A stretch of DNA of 5,477 nucleotides from Clostridia bacterium (GCA_017534365.1 JAFWCS010000328.1:1-5477), one strand, 5' to 3'; positions 1-5,477 are shown, counted from the stretch's first letter. The notes: generated by a model not told the origin, from the letters alone. Made by a program: numbers and translations.

Positions 1-277
1 CGCTGAAACAGCGTTCCCTACACTGTTGACGGCGGCACACCGTAGGGAGCGACCTTCGGGCGCTCCGCATGCGCCGCAGGCGCATCATATCATCGACCAA
101 ACGCGCGGCTGTCGCCGCGTCGGAACGCTGAAACAGCGTTCCCTACACTGTTGACGGCGGCACACCGTAGGAAGCGACCTTCGGGCGCTCCGCATGCGCC
201 GCAGGCGCATCATATCATCGGCCAAACGCGCGGCTGTCGCCGCGTCGGAACGCTGAAACAGCGTTCCCTACAGTGTT
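1..277. repeat. 125-bp tandem repeat array (2 full copies plus partial third)
   Basis: Copies lie at 1-125 and 126-250, and a third runs from 251 to about 277 before the sequence diverges. The two full copies differ at only two sites: G47 against A172, and A96 against G221. The third differs from copy 1 at C23 against G273. Each unit holds several palindromes: arms GGAACGCTG and CAGCGTTCC around AAA at the unit junctions (122-142 and 247-267), arms ATGCGCC and GGCGCAT around GCA (69-85 and 194-210), and arms CGCGGC and GCCGCG around TGTC (104-119 and 229-244). An imperfect inverted repeat joins 12-21 to 42-51. The unit phase starts at base 1, so the array probably continues beyond the left edge. 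No reading frame inside looks genuine. This resembles dispersed palindromic intergenic repeats rather than CRISPR, because there are no unique spacers. Confidence 0.93.
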
Positions 278-313
278 TCGCCGTTGGCATGCGGTTGCCT
301 CCGGTGTGCGTAG

Positions 314-333
314 GGCACGGATACATCCGTGCC
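314..333. repeat. GTAG-led hairpin, variant stem
   Basis: Arms GGCACGGAT (314-322) and ATCCGTGCC (325-333) pair perfectly around AC; the tightest base pairs would open to form a real loop. GTAG (310-313) directly precedes it. The same layout occurs in the 125-bp units, where GTAG leads into stems that begin GG and end CC but have different internal bases. It is best read as another member of the same palindrome family. No gene is associated with it. Confidence 0.7.
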
Positions 334-350
334 GCCCGCGCGGCGTTTTT
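331..350 (+). terminator. possible weak plus-strand intrinsic terminator
   Basis: A five-base-pair GC stem (GCCGC 331-335, GCGGC 340-344) with loop CCGC is followed by G and five Ts (346-350). It could end transcription entering from a plus-strand gene left of the window, but none is visible. The stem is short and shares bases with the palindrome at 314-333, so it may only be part of the repeat mosaic. Confidence 0.22.
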
Positions 351-382
351 CCTTCGGATCGTCGGTCTCCCGGCGTGCTTCG

Positions 383-451
383 CCTCCCCTGTGTAAGGGG
401 AGGTGCCGCCGAACGGCGGCGGAGGGGTTGTTTCGCGGCGGTTCGCCGCGA
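383..451. repeat. cluster of three perfect GC-rich hairpins
   Basis: Three perfect inverted repeats follow each other closely. The first has CCTCCCCT (383-390) and AGGGGAGG (396-403) with loop GTGTA. The second has GCCGCC (405-410) and GGCGGC (415-420) with loop GAAC. The third has TCGCGGCG (433-440) and CGCCGCGA (444-451) with loop GTT. From memory, elements of the CCTCCCC...GGGGAGG kind followed by GGAGGGGTTG are scattered in gut clostridial genomes, which I could not check here. No T run follows, so this is not a canonical terminator, and there is no gene in it. Confidence 0.7.
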
Positions 452-463
452 CGGCGCGCTGTC

Positions 464-600
464 GGTTCCGCTGTGCATTCCGCCGGCAAACGCGCGGCTG
501 ACGCCGCGTCGGAACGCTGAAACAGCGTTCCCTACAGTGTTGACGACAGCACAGCGTAGGGAGCGCCGCCGGTTTCGCTGTGCATTCCGCCGGCAAACGC
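464..600. repeat. 30-bp direct repeat at 107-bp spacing
   Basis: Bases 464-493 recur at 571-600 with one mismatch (C468 against T575); 25 bases (469-493 and 576-600) are identical, including the core GCATTCCGCCGGCAAACGC. The two copies bracket the degraded 125-bp-type unit. The arrangement is a second, partial tandem duplication with a different period, ending 32 bases past the alpha-galactosidase stop codon. Confidence 0.85.
487..565. repeat. degraded copy of the 125-bp unit
   Basis: Bases 487-514 match unit positions 98-125 with one change (T112 to A501). Bases 515-565 match unit positions 1-51 with four changes. Overall about 74 of 79 bases agree. The junction hairpin (arms GGAACGCTG and CAGCGTTCC, 511-531) is intact. 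The inverted repeat 526-535/556-565 keeps the same 20-nt spacing as in copy 1. At the position of C23 it carries G, as the third partial copy does, so it is closer to that copy than to the two full ones. Confidence 0.85.
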
Positions 601-611
601 ACAGCATCCTG

Positions 612-631
612 CCGCGACGCGCCGTTCGCGG
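612..631 (-). other. hairpin just downstream of the alpha-galactosidase stop
   Basis: Arms CCGCGA (612-617) and TCGCGG (626-631) enclose an eight-base loop, starting one base past the TAA stop of the last gene. On the minus strand no U run follows, so it is not a convincing intrinsic terminator. It could protect the mRNA 3' end, or be another piece of the repeat mosaic. No clear factor-independent terminator for the operon is visible in 1-632. Confidence 0.35.
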
Positions 632-632
632 T

Positions 633-2813
633 TTATTTCACTTCCTTGAAATACAGCTTGAAGCTTGAGCCGTCGGAGAGGTCGGTGCCGATCAGGTTCA
701 GGCCGGCATACATCAGCGACGCGCCGGAATAGACCTCGCCGCTTTCTTCCTCGCGATAGAGCTTGTCGGGATCAAGCCCCTTGAGCCGCAGATAGAAGGC
801 CGTTTCCTGCGGGCGGCGCATGACGACGCTCGTGACCAGCGCTTCGGTTTTATCCTCGCTGACAAACATCCACGCCGCGCGGAAGGCGTTGTGCATGGGG
901 TTGATCAGACGGTAAAGATCGCCGGAATGGATCAGATCATAGTATTTGTGATATTCCGCGATCTGCGCCTTGACCGTTTCGCGTTCTTCCGCGGAGAAGG
1001 TGTTGGGATCCAGCTCATAGCCGAAGGAACCCCAGAGCGCGACGTTCGCCTTCGTGTCGTAGCCCGTGCGCTTGCAGGCGGACACGTGCGCACCCATCGT
1101 GGAGGCCGGGTAGCATAGCGAGGTGCCGAACTGGATCGTCAGGCGCTCGATGGGATCGGTGTTGTCGCTCGTCCAGATCTGGGGAGAATAATAGAGCATG
1201 CCCGGATCGAAGCGTCCGCCGCCGCCGGAGCAGTTTTCGATCAGCAGATCCGGGAATTCCCGGTTCAGCCGTTCCATGACCTCATAGGTGCCCAGCACGC
1301 AGCGATGGAAGATCTCCTTCTGCCGGTCCGCAGGCACGGCCGCCGAGCCGACCTCGCTGAGATTGCGGTTGAAATCCCATTTCAGATAGGCGACGTTGGC
1401 GGAGGAGAGCACCTTGCGCATGGCGTCGAAGATATAATCGCGCACGTCCTTGCGGCTGTAATCGAGCACATACTGGAAGCGGGCGATGGATTTTTCACGG
1501 TTGGGCACGTGCAGACACCATTCCGGATGGGCGCGGTAGAGCGCGCTTTCGCGCGAGATCATTTCCGGCTCGAACCAGATGCCGAATTTCAGGCCGATGT
1601 CGTTGACCTTCTGCACGAATTCGGGCAGGCTGCTGCCGAGCTTCTCCTCGTTGACGACCCAGTCGCCCAGCGCACGGCGGTCGTCGAAGCGGTCGCCGAA
1701 CCAGCCGTCGTCCATCACGAGCATCTCCATGCCCACTTCCTTGGCCACGCGGGCGAAAGAGAGCAGCTTTTCGCCGGTGAAATCCATACCGGTCGCTTCC
1801 CAGTTGTTGATCAGCAGCGGGCGTTTCCGGTCGCGCCACTTGCCGCGGATAAGATGCTTGCGGTAAAGCCGGTGGAAAATGCGGCTCATTTCGCCGATGC
1901 CCTGATCGGAATAGACCATGACCGCCTCCGGGGACTGGAAGTCCGCGCCGGGCTGCAGCAGCCAGTCGAAGCCGTCGGGATTGATGCCCATGAGCACACG
2001 CATGCCGCCGTTCTGATCGCCCTCGATATCGAAAGAGAAGTTGCTGCTGTAAACGAGATTGAAGCCGTAGGCCTCGCCCTGATCCTCATCCGCGCCGGCG
2101 GATACGATCGCGCCGAAGGGATTCTGATGGTGGCTCGAGGAGCCGCGCAGGGAGCTGACAGTCTGGCGGCCGTGGACGATCGCGCGGCGCTCCTCGCTGC
2201 GCTCCTTGAACCAGCGGCCGTAGAGCGTGATCATATCATAATTATGCGTCGGGAAATCCACACAGGTGCTGTAGACCTTCTCGATCATGACCGGGCGGGC
2301 GGATTCGTTGCTCAGACGCACGGACCGCGTCATCGCGCCCAGGTGCTCGAACACCGTATAATACAGGATCGCGCGCATGCCGGTCACGGCGTCCTTCATG
2401 CTGATCTCCAGCGTGGTCGCTTCCGCGTCGTCCTCAACGTAGAGCGCGGGCAGCCCTGCCAGGCCGGGCTTGCCGGCATCGATCGTATGGCTTTCGTAGC
2501 GGAAATCCGTCGCGTTGTTGCCGTCCGCGTTGCGCACGGCGGCCGCGGCCAGGCGGAAATCGCCGACGTTTTCGCCCGGGAATTCCAGCATGCAGATATC
2601 GGGCGAGAAGCCGCCGTCCTCCACGAGCAGATTGCTCGGGCTGAAGGAGGCGAAGGAGCCCTTGTATTTGAGGCGCTTGAGGTTGTGGTCAGGAATGCGC
2701 TTGCCGTAGTAAAGATGCAGCAGATAATTCTGCTCGAAGACCTCCATCACATAGCTGGAGGTCGCGGTATCCAGATGAAAAATCTTTTGTGCTTCGTCAA
2801 ATCGAATGGCCAT
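633..2813 (-). CDS. alpha-galactosidase, glycoside hydrolase family 36
   Basis: This 726-residue protein is a typical-length bacterial GH36 alpha-galactosidase, a retaining enzyme that removes terminal alpha-linked galactose from raffinose-type sugars, melibiose, galactomannan or host glycans. The layout is an N-terminal beta-sandwich (about 25-285), a melibiase (beta/alpha)8 barrel (about 290-635) and a C-terminal beta domain (about 645-726). Key sites are intact: the nucleophile is Asp480 in YLKWDFNRN and the acid/base is Asp550 in WTSDNTDP, with the family's 70-residue spacing. MDDGWFG (367-373), GIWFEPEM (411-418) and ENCSGGGGRFD (526-536) line the galactose pocket. There is no signal peptide, so it is probably cytoplasmic. 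The ATG start has AAAGGAG seven bases upstream and fits the family's N-terminus. It overlaps the preceding hydrolase gene by 17 nt and is the last gene of the unit. The family is certain; the natural substrate cannot be read from the sequence. Confidence 0.96.
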   Translation of the reverse strand: MAIRFDEAQKIFHLDTATSSYVMEVFEQNYLLHLYYGKRIPDHNLKRLKYKGSFASFSPSNLLVEDGGFSPDICMLEFPGENVGDFRLAAAAVRNADGNNATDFRYESHTIDAGKPGLAGLPALYVEDDAEATTLEISMKDAVTGMRAILYYTVFEHLGAMTRSVRLSNESARPVMIEKVYSTCVDFPTHNYDMITLYGRWFKERSEERRAIVHGRQTVSSLRGSSSHHQNPFGAIVSAGADEDQGEAYGFNLVYSSNFSFDIEGDQNGGMRVLMGINPDGFDWLLQPGADFQSPEAVMVYSDQGIGEMSRIFHRLYRKHLIRGKWRDRKRPLLINNWEATGMDFTGEKLLSFARVAKEVGMEMLVMDDGWFGDRFDDRRALGDWVVNEEKLGSSLPEFVQKVNDIGLKFGIWFEPEMISRESALYRAHPEWCLHVPNREKSIARFQYVLDYSRKDVRDYIFDAMRKVLSSANVAYLKWDFNRNLSEVGSAAVPADRQKEIFHRCVLGTYEVMERLNREFPDLLIENCSGGGGRFDPGMLYYSPQIWTSDNTDPIERLTIQFGTSLCYPASTMGAHVSACKRTGYDTKANVALWGSFGYELDPNTFSAEERETVKAQIAEYHKYYDLIHSGDLYRLINPMHNAFRAAWMFVSEDKTEALVTSVVMRRPQETAFYLRLKGLDPDKLYREEESGEVYSGASLMYAGLNLIGTDLSDGSSFKLYFKEVK

Positions 2814-4422
2814 GAAAACTCTCCTTTATCTTTTGATTCACGCGATCCCGCAGGCCGAGCAGCCAGGCGGGGTCGTGCGGATACGCCGTAAATGAAAGCG
2901 GCGGGATGCCGTACTCGAGCAGCGCGAGGGTCTGTTCCCTGCCGATGATCGACTCCAGCAGCCGCAGCGCGCGCAGATCGCGCAGGCCGTCGGCAAACAC
3001 CTTCATACGCAGCGCCGGCAGCGGTTCGCCGCCCGGGCCGGGATAGACGATGAACGCGTCGCCGGACGGGAAAGCGCCGTCCGCATCCGTCACGGCATAG
3101 GGATCGATCGGGCGCAGCGAAAGGCACGCATTATAAAAGTTATAGCCCCACTGCAGGAAACCCGCGCAGTCATATTTATAAAGCAGGCAGCCGAGCACGC
3201 GGTTGCGCAGCGAAGGCATGGCGATGAAGCGGTTGGGGAGGTATTGATGGCCCTGCCCGCAGCAATAATAGGTCCAGAGCGCCGACACCCTGCCGCGGAA
3301 CGCCTCGATCGCGCCCTCGCCCGGCACGGGCAGATCCACAGCGCCCATCTCGTAAAACGCGAAATCCGAGAGCGCGTCCAGCACGCGCAGGCGCGGGAAC
3401 AGCGCATGAATCAGCGCGGCGTGCTTTTTATAAAGCGCCAGATCGTCGGTCCCCGGTTCGTCGGAAATATGGACGAAACAGCGATCCGTCACGTTTTCCT
3501 TCTCCAGAAACGTGTTCAGCGCGGCGGCAAACTGCCGCAGAAAGTCGGTATAGTCCCGCCCGGCGGCGTCCGTCTGCCAGCCGAAGCGTTTTTTCACTCT
3601 GCCCTTTGCGTCGCGCACAAGAATTTTCGGCGCGTGCTTCGCGCCCCACTGCGTAAAGAAATGGCTCAATTCAAAATACTGAATGCCGCAGTCGGCGCAG
3701 AGCGTCATCCAACGGCGCAGGTTGCGGAAATCGAAGCTGTAGCGCCCGCCGCGCCTGCGCACGCCGACAAGCTGCACAGTCGTGCGCTCATGACCGACCG
3801 CCGTATCCAGCGGCGGGGTAAAAAGCGGGGTCAGGATGCAGTTGATCCCGTGGGCCGCCGCCATGCGCAGAAAGGCTTCGTTGACGCGCCAGAAATCCGC
3901 GCTCATGGCTTCGATCCCGTAATAATTGCAAAGCCCGTCCGCATGATACCAGTTCGTGTGGATCAGGGCCTGCGCCGGCAGCTCCGCCGCCACGGTTTCG
4001 ACCGTCAGCGCCGCTTCGGCGGTCTCGCCGCCCGCAGAGAGCGCAAAGGTGAGCTGCGCTTCCGCCTGCGGCTGCGCGCGAAGCTCGATCCAGAACGCCT
4101 GCCAGCGCCCCTGCTTTGCCGGGCAGCAGTCGCCGGGGCGCAGCACATCCGGATAAAGGCCGGAGGCTTTGCGCAAATAGAAGTCGTCCGCGTTGTCGTT
4201 GCAGGCGCGACCGACCGGCACGTCCTCAACGGCGAAGATCTGCGCCGTCCCGGGCGCAGCGCCGGACACCGTCAGCGCCGCCTGCGCATCCCGGTCGCAG
4301 CAAAACGCCGCCTGCACGCTGACGCGGTCACCACGCAGCAAGGAGACGCGCGTCACGGGCGCGGCTGCAGGCGCTTCGTCGGAAAACACCTTTTCCAGCG
4401 CGGATAGCAGTCTGAACTCCAT
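2797..4422 (-). CDS. DUF4091 / GH123-type glycoside hydrolase
   Basis: This 541-residue protein matches the family once called DUF4091, now the GH123 catalytic domain. Its characterised members are beta-N-acetylgalactosaminidases that use the substrate's own acetamido group in catalysis. Residues 1 to about 145 look like the N-terminal beta-sandwich and about 150-490 like the barrel. HISDEPG (318-324) holds the adjacent Asp321-Glu322 expected as the catalytic pair. The C-terminal part has the family pattern: GFLQWGYNFYN (421-431), DPY (440-442), GDAFIVYPG (454-462), then a Leu/Arg-rich helix (about 467-490). There is no signal peptide, so it is probably intracellular. The ATG has AAAGGA nine bases upstream, inside the last codons of proC, with a 6-nt gap. 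Its 3' end overlaps the alpha-galactosidase gene. The fold is confident; beta-GalNAc specificity is inferred, because most DUF4091 proteins are unassayed. Confidence 0.85.
   Translation of the reverse strand: MEFRLLSALEKVFSDEAPAAAPVTRVSLLRGDRVSVQAAFCCDRDAQAALTVSGAAPGTAQIFAVEDVPVGRACNDNADDFYLRKASGLYPDVLRPGDCCPAKQGRWQAFWIELRAQPQAEAQLTFALSAGGETAEAALTVETVAAELPAQALIHTNWYHADGLCNYYGIEAMSADFWRVNEAFLRMAAAHGINCILTPLFTPPLDTAVGHERTTVQLVGVRRRGGRYSFDFRNLRRWMTLCADCGIQYFELSHFFTQWGAKHAPKILVRDAKGRVKKRFGWQTDAAGRDYTDFLRQFAAALNTFLEKENVTDRCFVHISDEPGTDDLALYKKHAALIHALFPRLRVLDALSDFAFYEMGAVDLPVPGEGAIEAFRGRVSALWTYYCCGQGHQYLPNRFIAMPSLRNRVLGCLLYKYDCAGFLQWGYNFYNACLSLRPIDPYAVTDADGAFPSGDAFIVYPGPGGEPLPALRMKVFADGLRDLRALRLLESIIGREQTLALLEYGIPPLSFTAYPHDPAWLLGLRDRVNQKIKESFHGHSI
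2821..2827 (-). promoter_or_regulatory. Shine-Dalgarno site of the alpha-galactosidase gene
   Basis: AAAGGAG on the minus strand, seven bases before the ATG. It lies inside the final codons of the GH123-type gene (within the KIKES residues), so ribosomes finishing that gene can restart here. This supports translational coupling and fixes the GH36 start. Confidence 0.9.
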
Positions 4423-4428
4423 CGGGTC

Positions 4429-5235
4429 TTATCCTTTCGTCATGGCGCGATCCCGCGCGACCGTCGCTTCCACGGCGCGGATCACGGCGCCCTCGAAGCC
4501 GTCCGCCTTCAGGCTGCAGACGCCCTCGATCGTCGTGCCCGCCGGGGAGCAGACGCTGCGGACGAGGTCGCTGACCGGCTTGCCGCTGCCCAGCAGCATC
4601 TGCGCGCTGCCAAGCAGCATCTGCGCGGCTGCCAGCTGCGCGTCAGCGGCCGTCATCCCGCCGCGGATACCGGCGTTCGTGAGCGCATCCGCAAACAGAT
4701 AGGCAAAGGCCGGCGCGGAGCCCGCGACCGCCGTGAAGACGGAAAACTGCGCTTCCGGCAGACAGATCGACCGGCCGAACGCATTGCAGAGCACGCAGAC
4801 GGCATCAAATTCCGCGTCGGAAACTGCGTCGTTTCTGCAAAGCGCGGTCATGGACTGCCCGACCGCCGCGTTGACATTCGGCATGATGCGCACGAGCTTG
4901 ACGCCCGCGCCGTAGGCTGCCTCCAGCGCGGCAAGGGGCTTGCCTGCAGCGGTGGAAACCACGACAGCGCCGCTGTCAAGCGCCGCCGCGCGAATCTCCG
5001 CCGCGAGCGCATCAACGTCCTTCGGCTTGACGGCGACGAAAAAGACGCCGCAGTCTGCCGCAATCTCCCCGGCGCAGGCCGCGACCGCAACACCGTGCTG
5101 CGCGGCAAGGGCTGCGGTCTTTGCGGAATCCCGGTCAAAGATCTTAATATCGGTCGGCTGCGCCGCGCCGGCGGCGAGCACGCCGTTGAGTATGGCAGAG
5201 GCCAGATTGCCCGTGCCGATAAATCCAAGCTTCAT
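4429..5235 (-). CDS. proC: pyrroline-5-carboxylate reductase
   Basis: ProC reduces 1-pyrroline-5-carboxylate to L-proline with NAD(P)H in the cytoplasm, the last step of proline synthesis. The 268 residues are of normal family length. They show the N-terminal Rossmann motif GFIGTGN (4-10), AVKP (68-71), RIMPN (116-120) with AVG (124-126), AGSAPAF (171-177) and the C-terminal family signature around SPAGTTIEG (230-238). Some positions depart from the commonest forms (AGS for SGS, PAG for PGG), but both look tolerable. I start it at the ATG (5235) because AAAGGA lies nine bases upstream. An in-frame TTG at 5244 would leave no spacer and adds residues the family lacks. A 21-bp direct repeat encodes AQMLLGS twice (204-217) without changing family length. 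No proA or proB is in the window; the upstream gene ends 14 nt before the start. Confidence 0.95.
   Translation of the reverse strand: MKLGFIGTGNLASAILNGVLAAGAAQPTDIKIFDRDSAKTAALAAQHGVAVAACAGEIAADCGVFFVAVKPKDVDALAAEIRAAALDSGAVVVSTAAGKPLAALEAAYGAGVKLVRIMPNVNAAVGQSMTALCRNDAVSDAEFDAVCVLCNAFGRSICLPEAQFSVFTAVAGSAPAFAYLFADALTNAGIRGGMTAADAQLAAAQMLLGSAQMLLGSGKPVSDLVRSVCSPAGTTIEGVCSLKADGFEGAVIRAVEATVARDRAMTKG
4431..4437 (-). promoter_or_regulatory. Shine-Dalgarno site of the GH123-type gene, overlapping the proC stop
   Basis: AAAGGAT on the minus strand; its AAAGGA core ends nine bases before the ATG at 4422. The AAA and GGA are the last two sense codons of proC (Lys-Gly), directly before its TAA stop. 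The site therefore couples translation of the two genes and supports cotranscription. Confidence 0.85.
4585..4626. repeat. 21-bp tandem repeat inside proC
   Basis: Two adjacent 21-base units (4585-4605 and 4606-4626) differ at one site (C4591 against A4612, a synonymous CTG/CTT leucine change). Each encodes AQMLLGS. The Escherichia coli protein, as I remember it, has AAQAVMGSAKMVLETG here at the same length, so the repeat did not insert extra residues; it made two helix segments alike. Confidence 0.8.
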
Positions 5236-5244
5236 TCTTCTCAA

Positions 5245-5250
5245 TCCTTT
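5245..5250 (-). promoter_or_regulatory. Shine-Dalgarno site of proC
   Basis: AAAGGA on the minus strand, nine bases before the ATG at 5235. It touches the TAA stop of the upstream gene at 5250. It decides the start in favour of ATG 5235 over TTG 5244, and matches the site before the GH123-type gene in sequence and spacing. Confidence 0.85.
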
Positions 5251-5477
5251 TAAAACATATGATAGATCGTGTGCAGCGCCCAGAAAAAGAAGGCGTTCGA
5301 AAGCGTATCCTGCGCCGTATTGTTTCTCCCCTGCTCGAGCAGCTGCCGCCCGGCAACGTCCTTCGACCTGAGATTTGTATAGGTGCCGGACAATTGCTCG
5401 TAGGTCTCTTCGTTGGTCGCGCCGCCGGCCAGCAGGCGCTCCGTCAGCGAGAGGAAGTCCGCAAACGGATCCGCCGC
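5250..5477 (-). CDS. 3' end of an unidentified protein gene (5' end outside window)
   Basis: An open frame enters from the right edge at 5477 and ends at TAA (5250-5252), giving 75 visible C-terminal residues. I do not recognise the family. The visible part starts AADPFADFLSLTERLL, looks mainly helical with many polar residues in the middle (QGRNNTAQ), and ends in an aromatic-rich tail, FFFWALHTIYHMF. That tail could be a buried helix or a membrane-associated segment. It has no complex repeat or catalytic motif that I can name. Support for its being real comes from a full open frame across the region, ordinary protein composition and a stop just 14 nt before proC, which suggests the same transcript. 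It could equally be the tail of a larger enzyme or of a small protein. Confidence 0.65.
   Translation of the reverse strand, partial: AADPFADFLSLTERLLAGGATNEETYEQLSGTYTNLRSKDVAGRQLLEQGRNNTAQDTLSNAFFFWALHTIYHMF

Noticed and set aside
1..277. CRISPR array
   Set aside because: The repeat unit is 125 bp with no unique spacers between copies, and no cas gene is present.
1..600. Insertion sequence or transposon
   Set aside because: No transposase or integrase frame is present. The palindromes could be non-autonomous elements, but no target-site duplication can be defined from this window alone.
600..632. Rho-independent terminator for the operon
   Set aside because: A six-base-pair hairpin exists at 612-631, but no U run follows on the minus strand.
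151..668. Overlapping open frames on both strands in the repeat region (for example 151-396, 273-668 on plus; 210-602, 215-607 on minus)
   Set aside because: They run through palindromes and tandem copies, overlap each other in several frames, are Arg-rich and have no convincing ribosome sites. They are by-products of high GC.
1305..2891. 528-codon plus-strand open frame opposite the alpha-galactosidase gene
   Set aside because: It is fully antisense to an intact GH36 gene with all catalytic motifs. Its product is His/Ala/Arg-rich with no recognisable domain. Long antisense frames are expected in GC-rich coding DNA.
3244..4407. 387-codon plus-strand open frame opposite the GH123-type gene
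   Set aside because: Same reason: Arg/Ala-rich low-complexity product, no family match, and the opposite strand carries a clear conserved enzyme.
4585..4626. Seven-residue insertion in ProC
   Set aside because: The local length equals that of the E. coli protein as remembered, so the repeat is not an added segment.
5236..5244. TTG at 5244 as the proC start
   Set aside because: The AAAGGA site would directly abut it with no spacer. The ATG at 5235 has ideal spacing and matches the usual ProC N-terminus.

Overview
The window is GC-rich (roughly 60% by eye) and compactly coded. Strong AAAGGA(G) Shine-Dalgarno sites and the gene types suggest a Firmicutes (Clostridia) genome, plausibly a gut Oscillospiraceae/Ruminococcaceae-type bacterium. 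This placement is inferred from composition, gene content and repeat style; no marker gene proves it.

Layout. All genes lie on the minus strand, so transcription runs from the right edge to the left. In that order they are: the 3' end of an unidentified gene (5250-5477, cut by the window edge); proC, pyrroline-5-carboxylate reductase (4429-5235); a DUF4091/GH123-type glycoside hydrolase (2797-4422); and a family GH36 alpha-galactosidase (633-2813). The gaps are 14 nt and 6 nt, and the last pair overlaps by 17 nt. The Shine-Dalgarno sites of the two hydrolase genes lie inside the end of the gene before, so the four genes look like one translationally coupled operon. No promoter is visible, so it should lie beyond the right edge.

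The left 632 bases carry no credible gene. They are a mosaic of palindromes and repeats: two full copies and one partial copy of a 125-bp tandem unit that reaches the left edge, a degraded fourth copy, a 107-bp-period direct repeat, and several GC-rich hairpins. Many of the hairpins start with GTAGGG, with stems that differ in sequence but still pair.

How the genes may work together. The GH123-like enzyme would remove beta-linked N-acetylgalactosamine and the GH36 enzyme alpha-linked galactose. Neither has a signal peptide, so both probably act in the cytoplasm on imported oligosaccharides. A chain with GalNAc-beta on Gal-alpha, as in globo-series glycans, would need exactly these two activities in turn. 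That is a hypothesis, since many DUF4091 proteins have never been assayed. Why a proline-biosynthesis gene leads the unit is not explained by the sequence. I see no phage, transposase, CRISPR or RNA gene.
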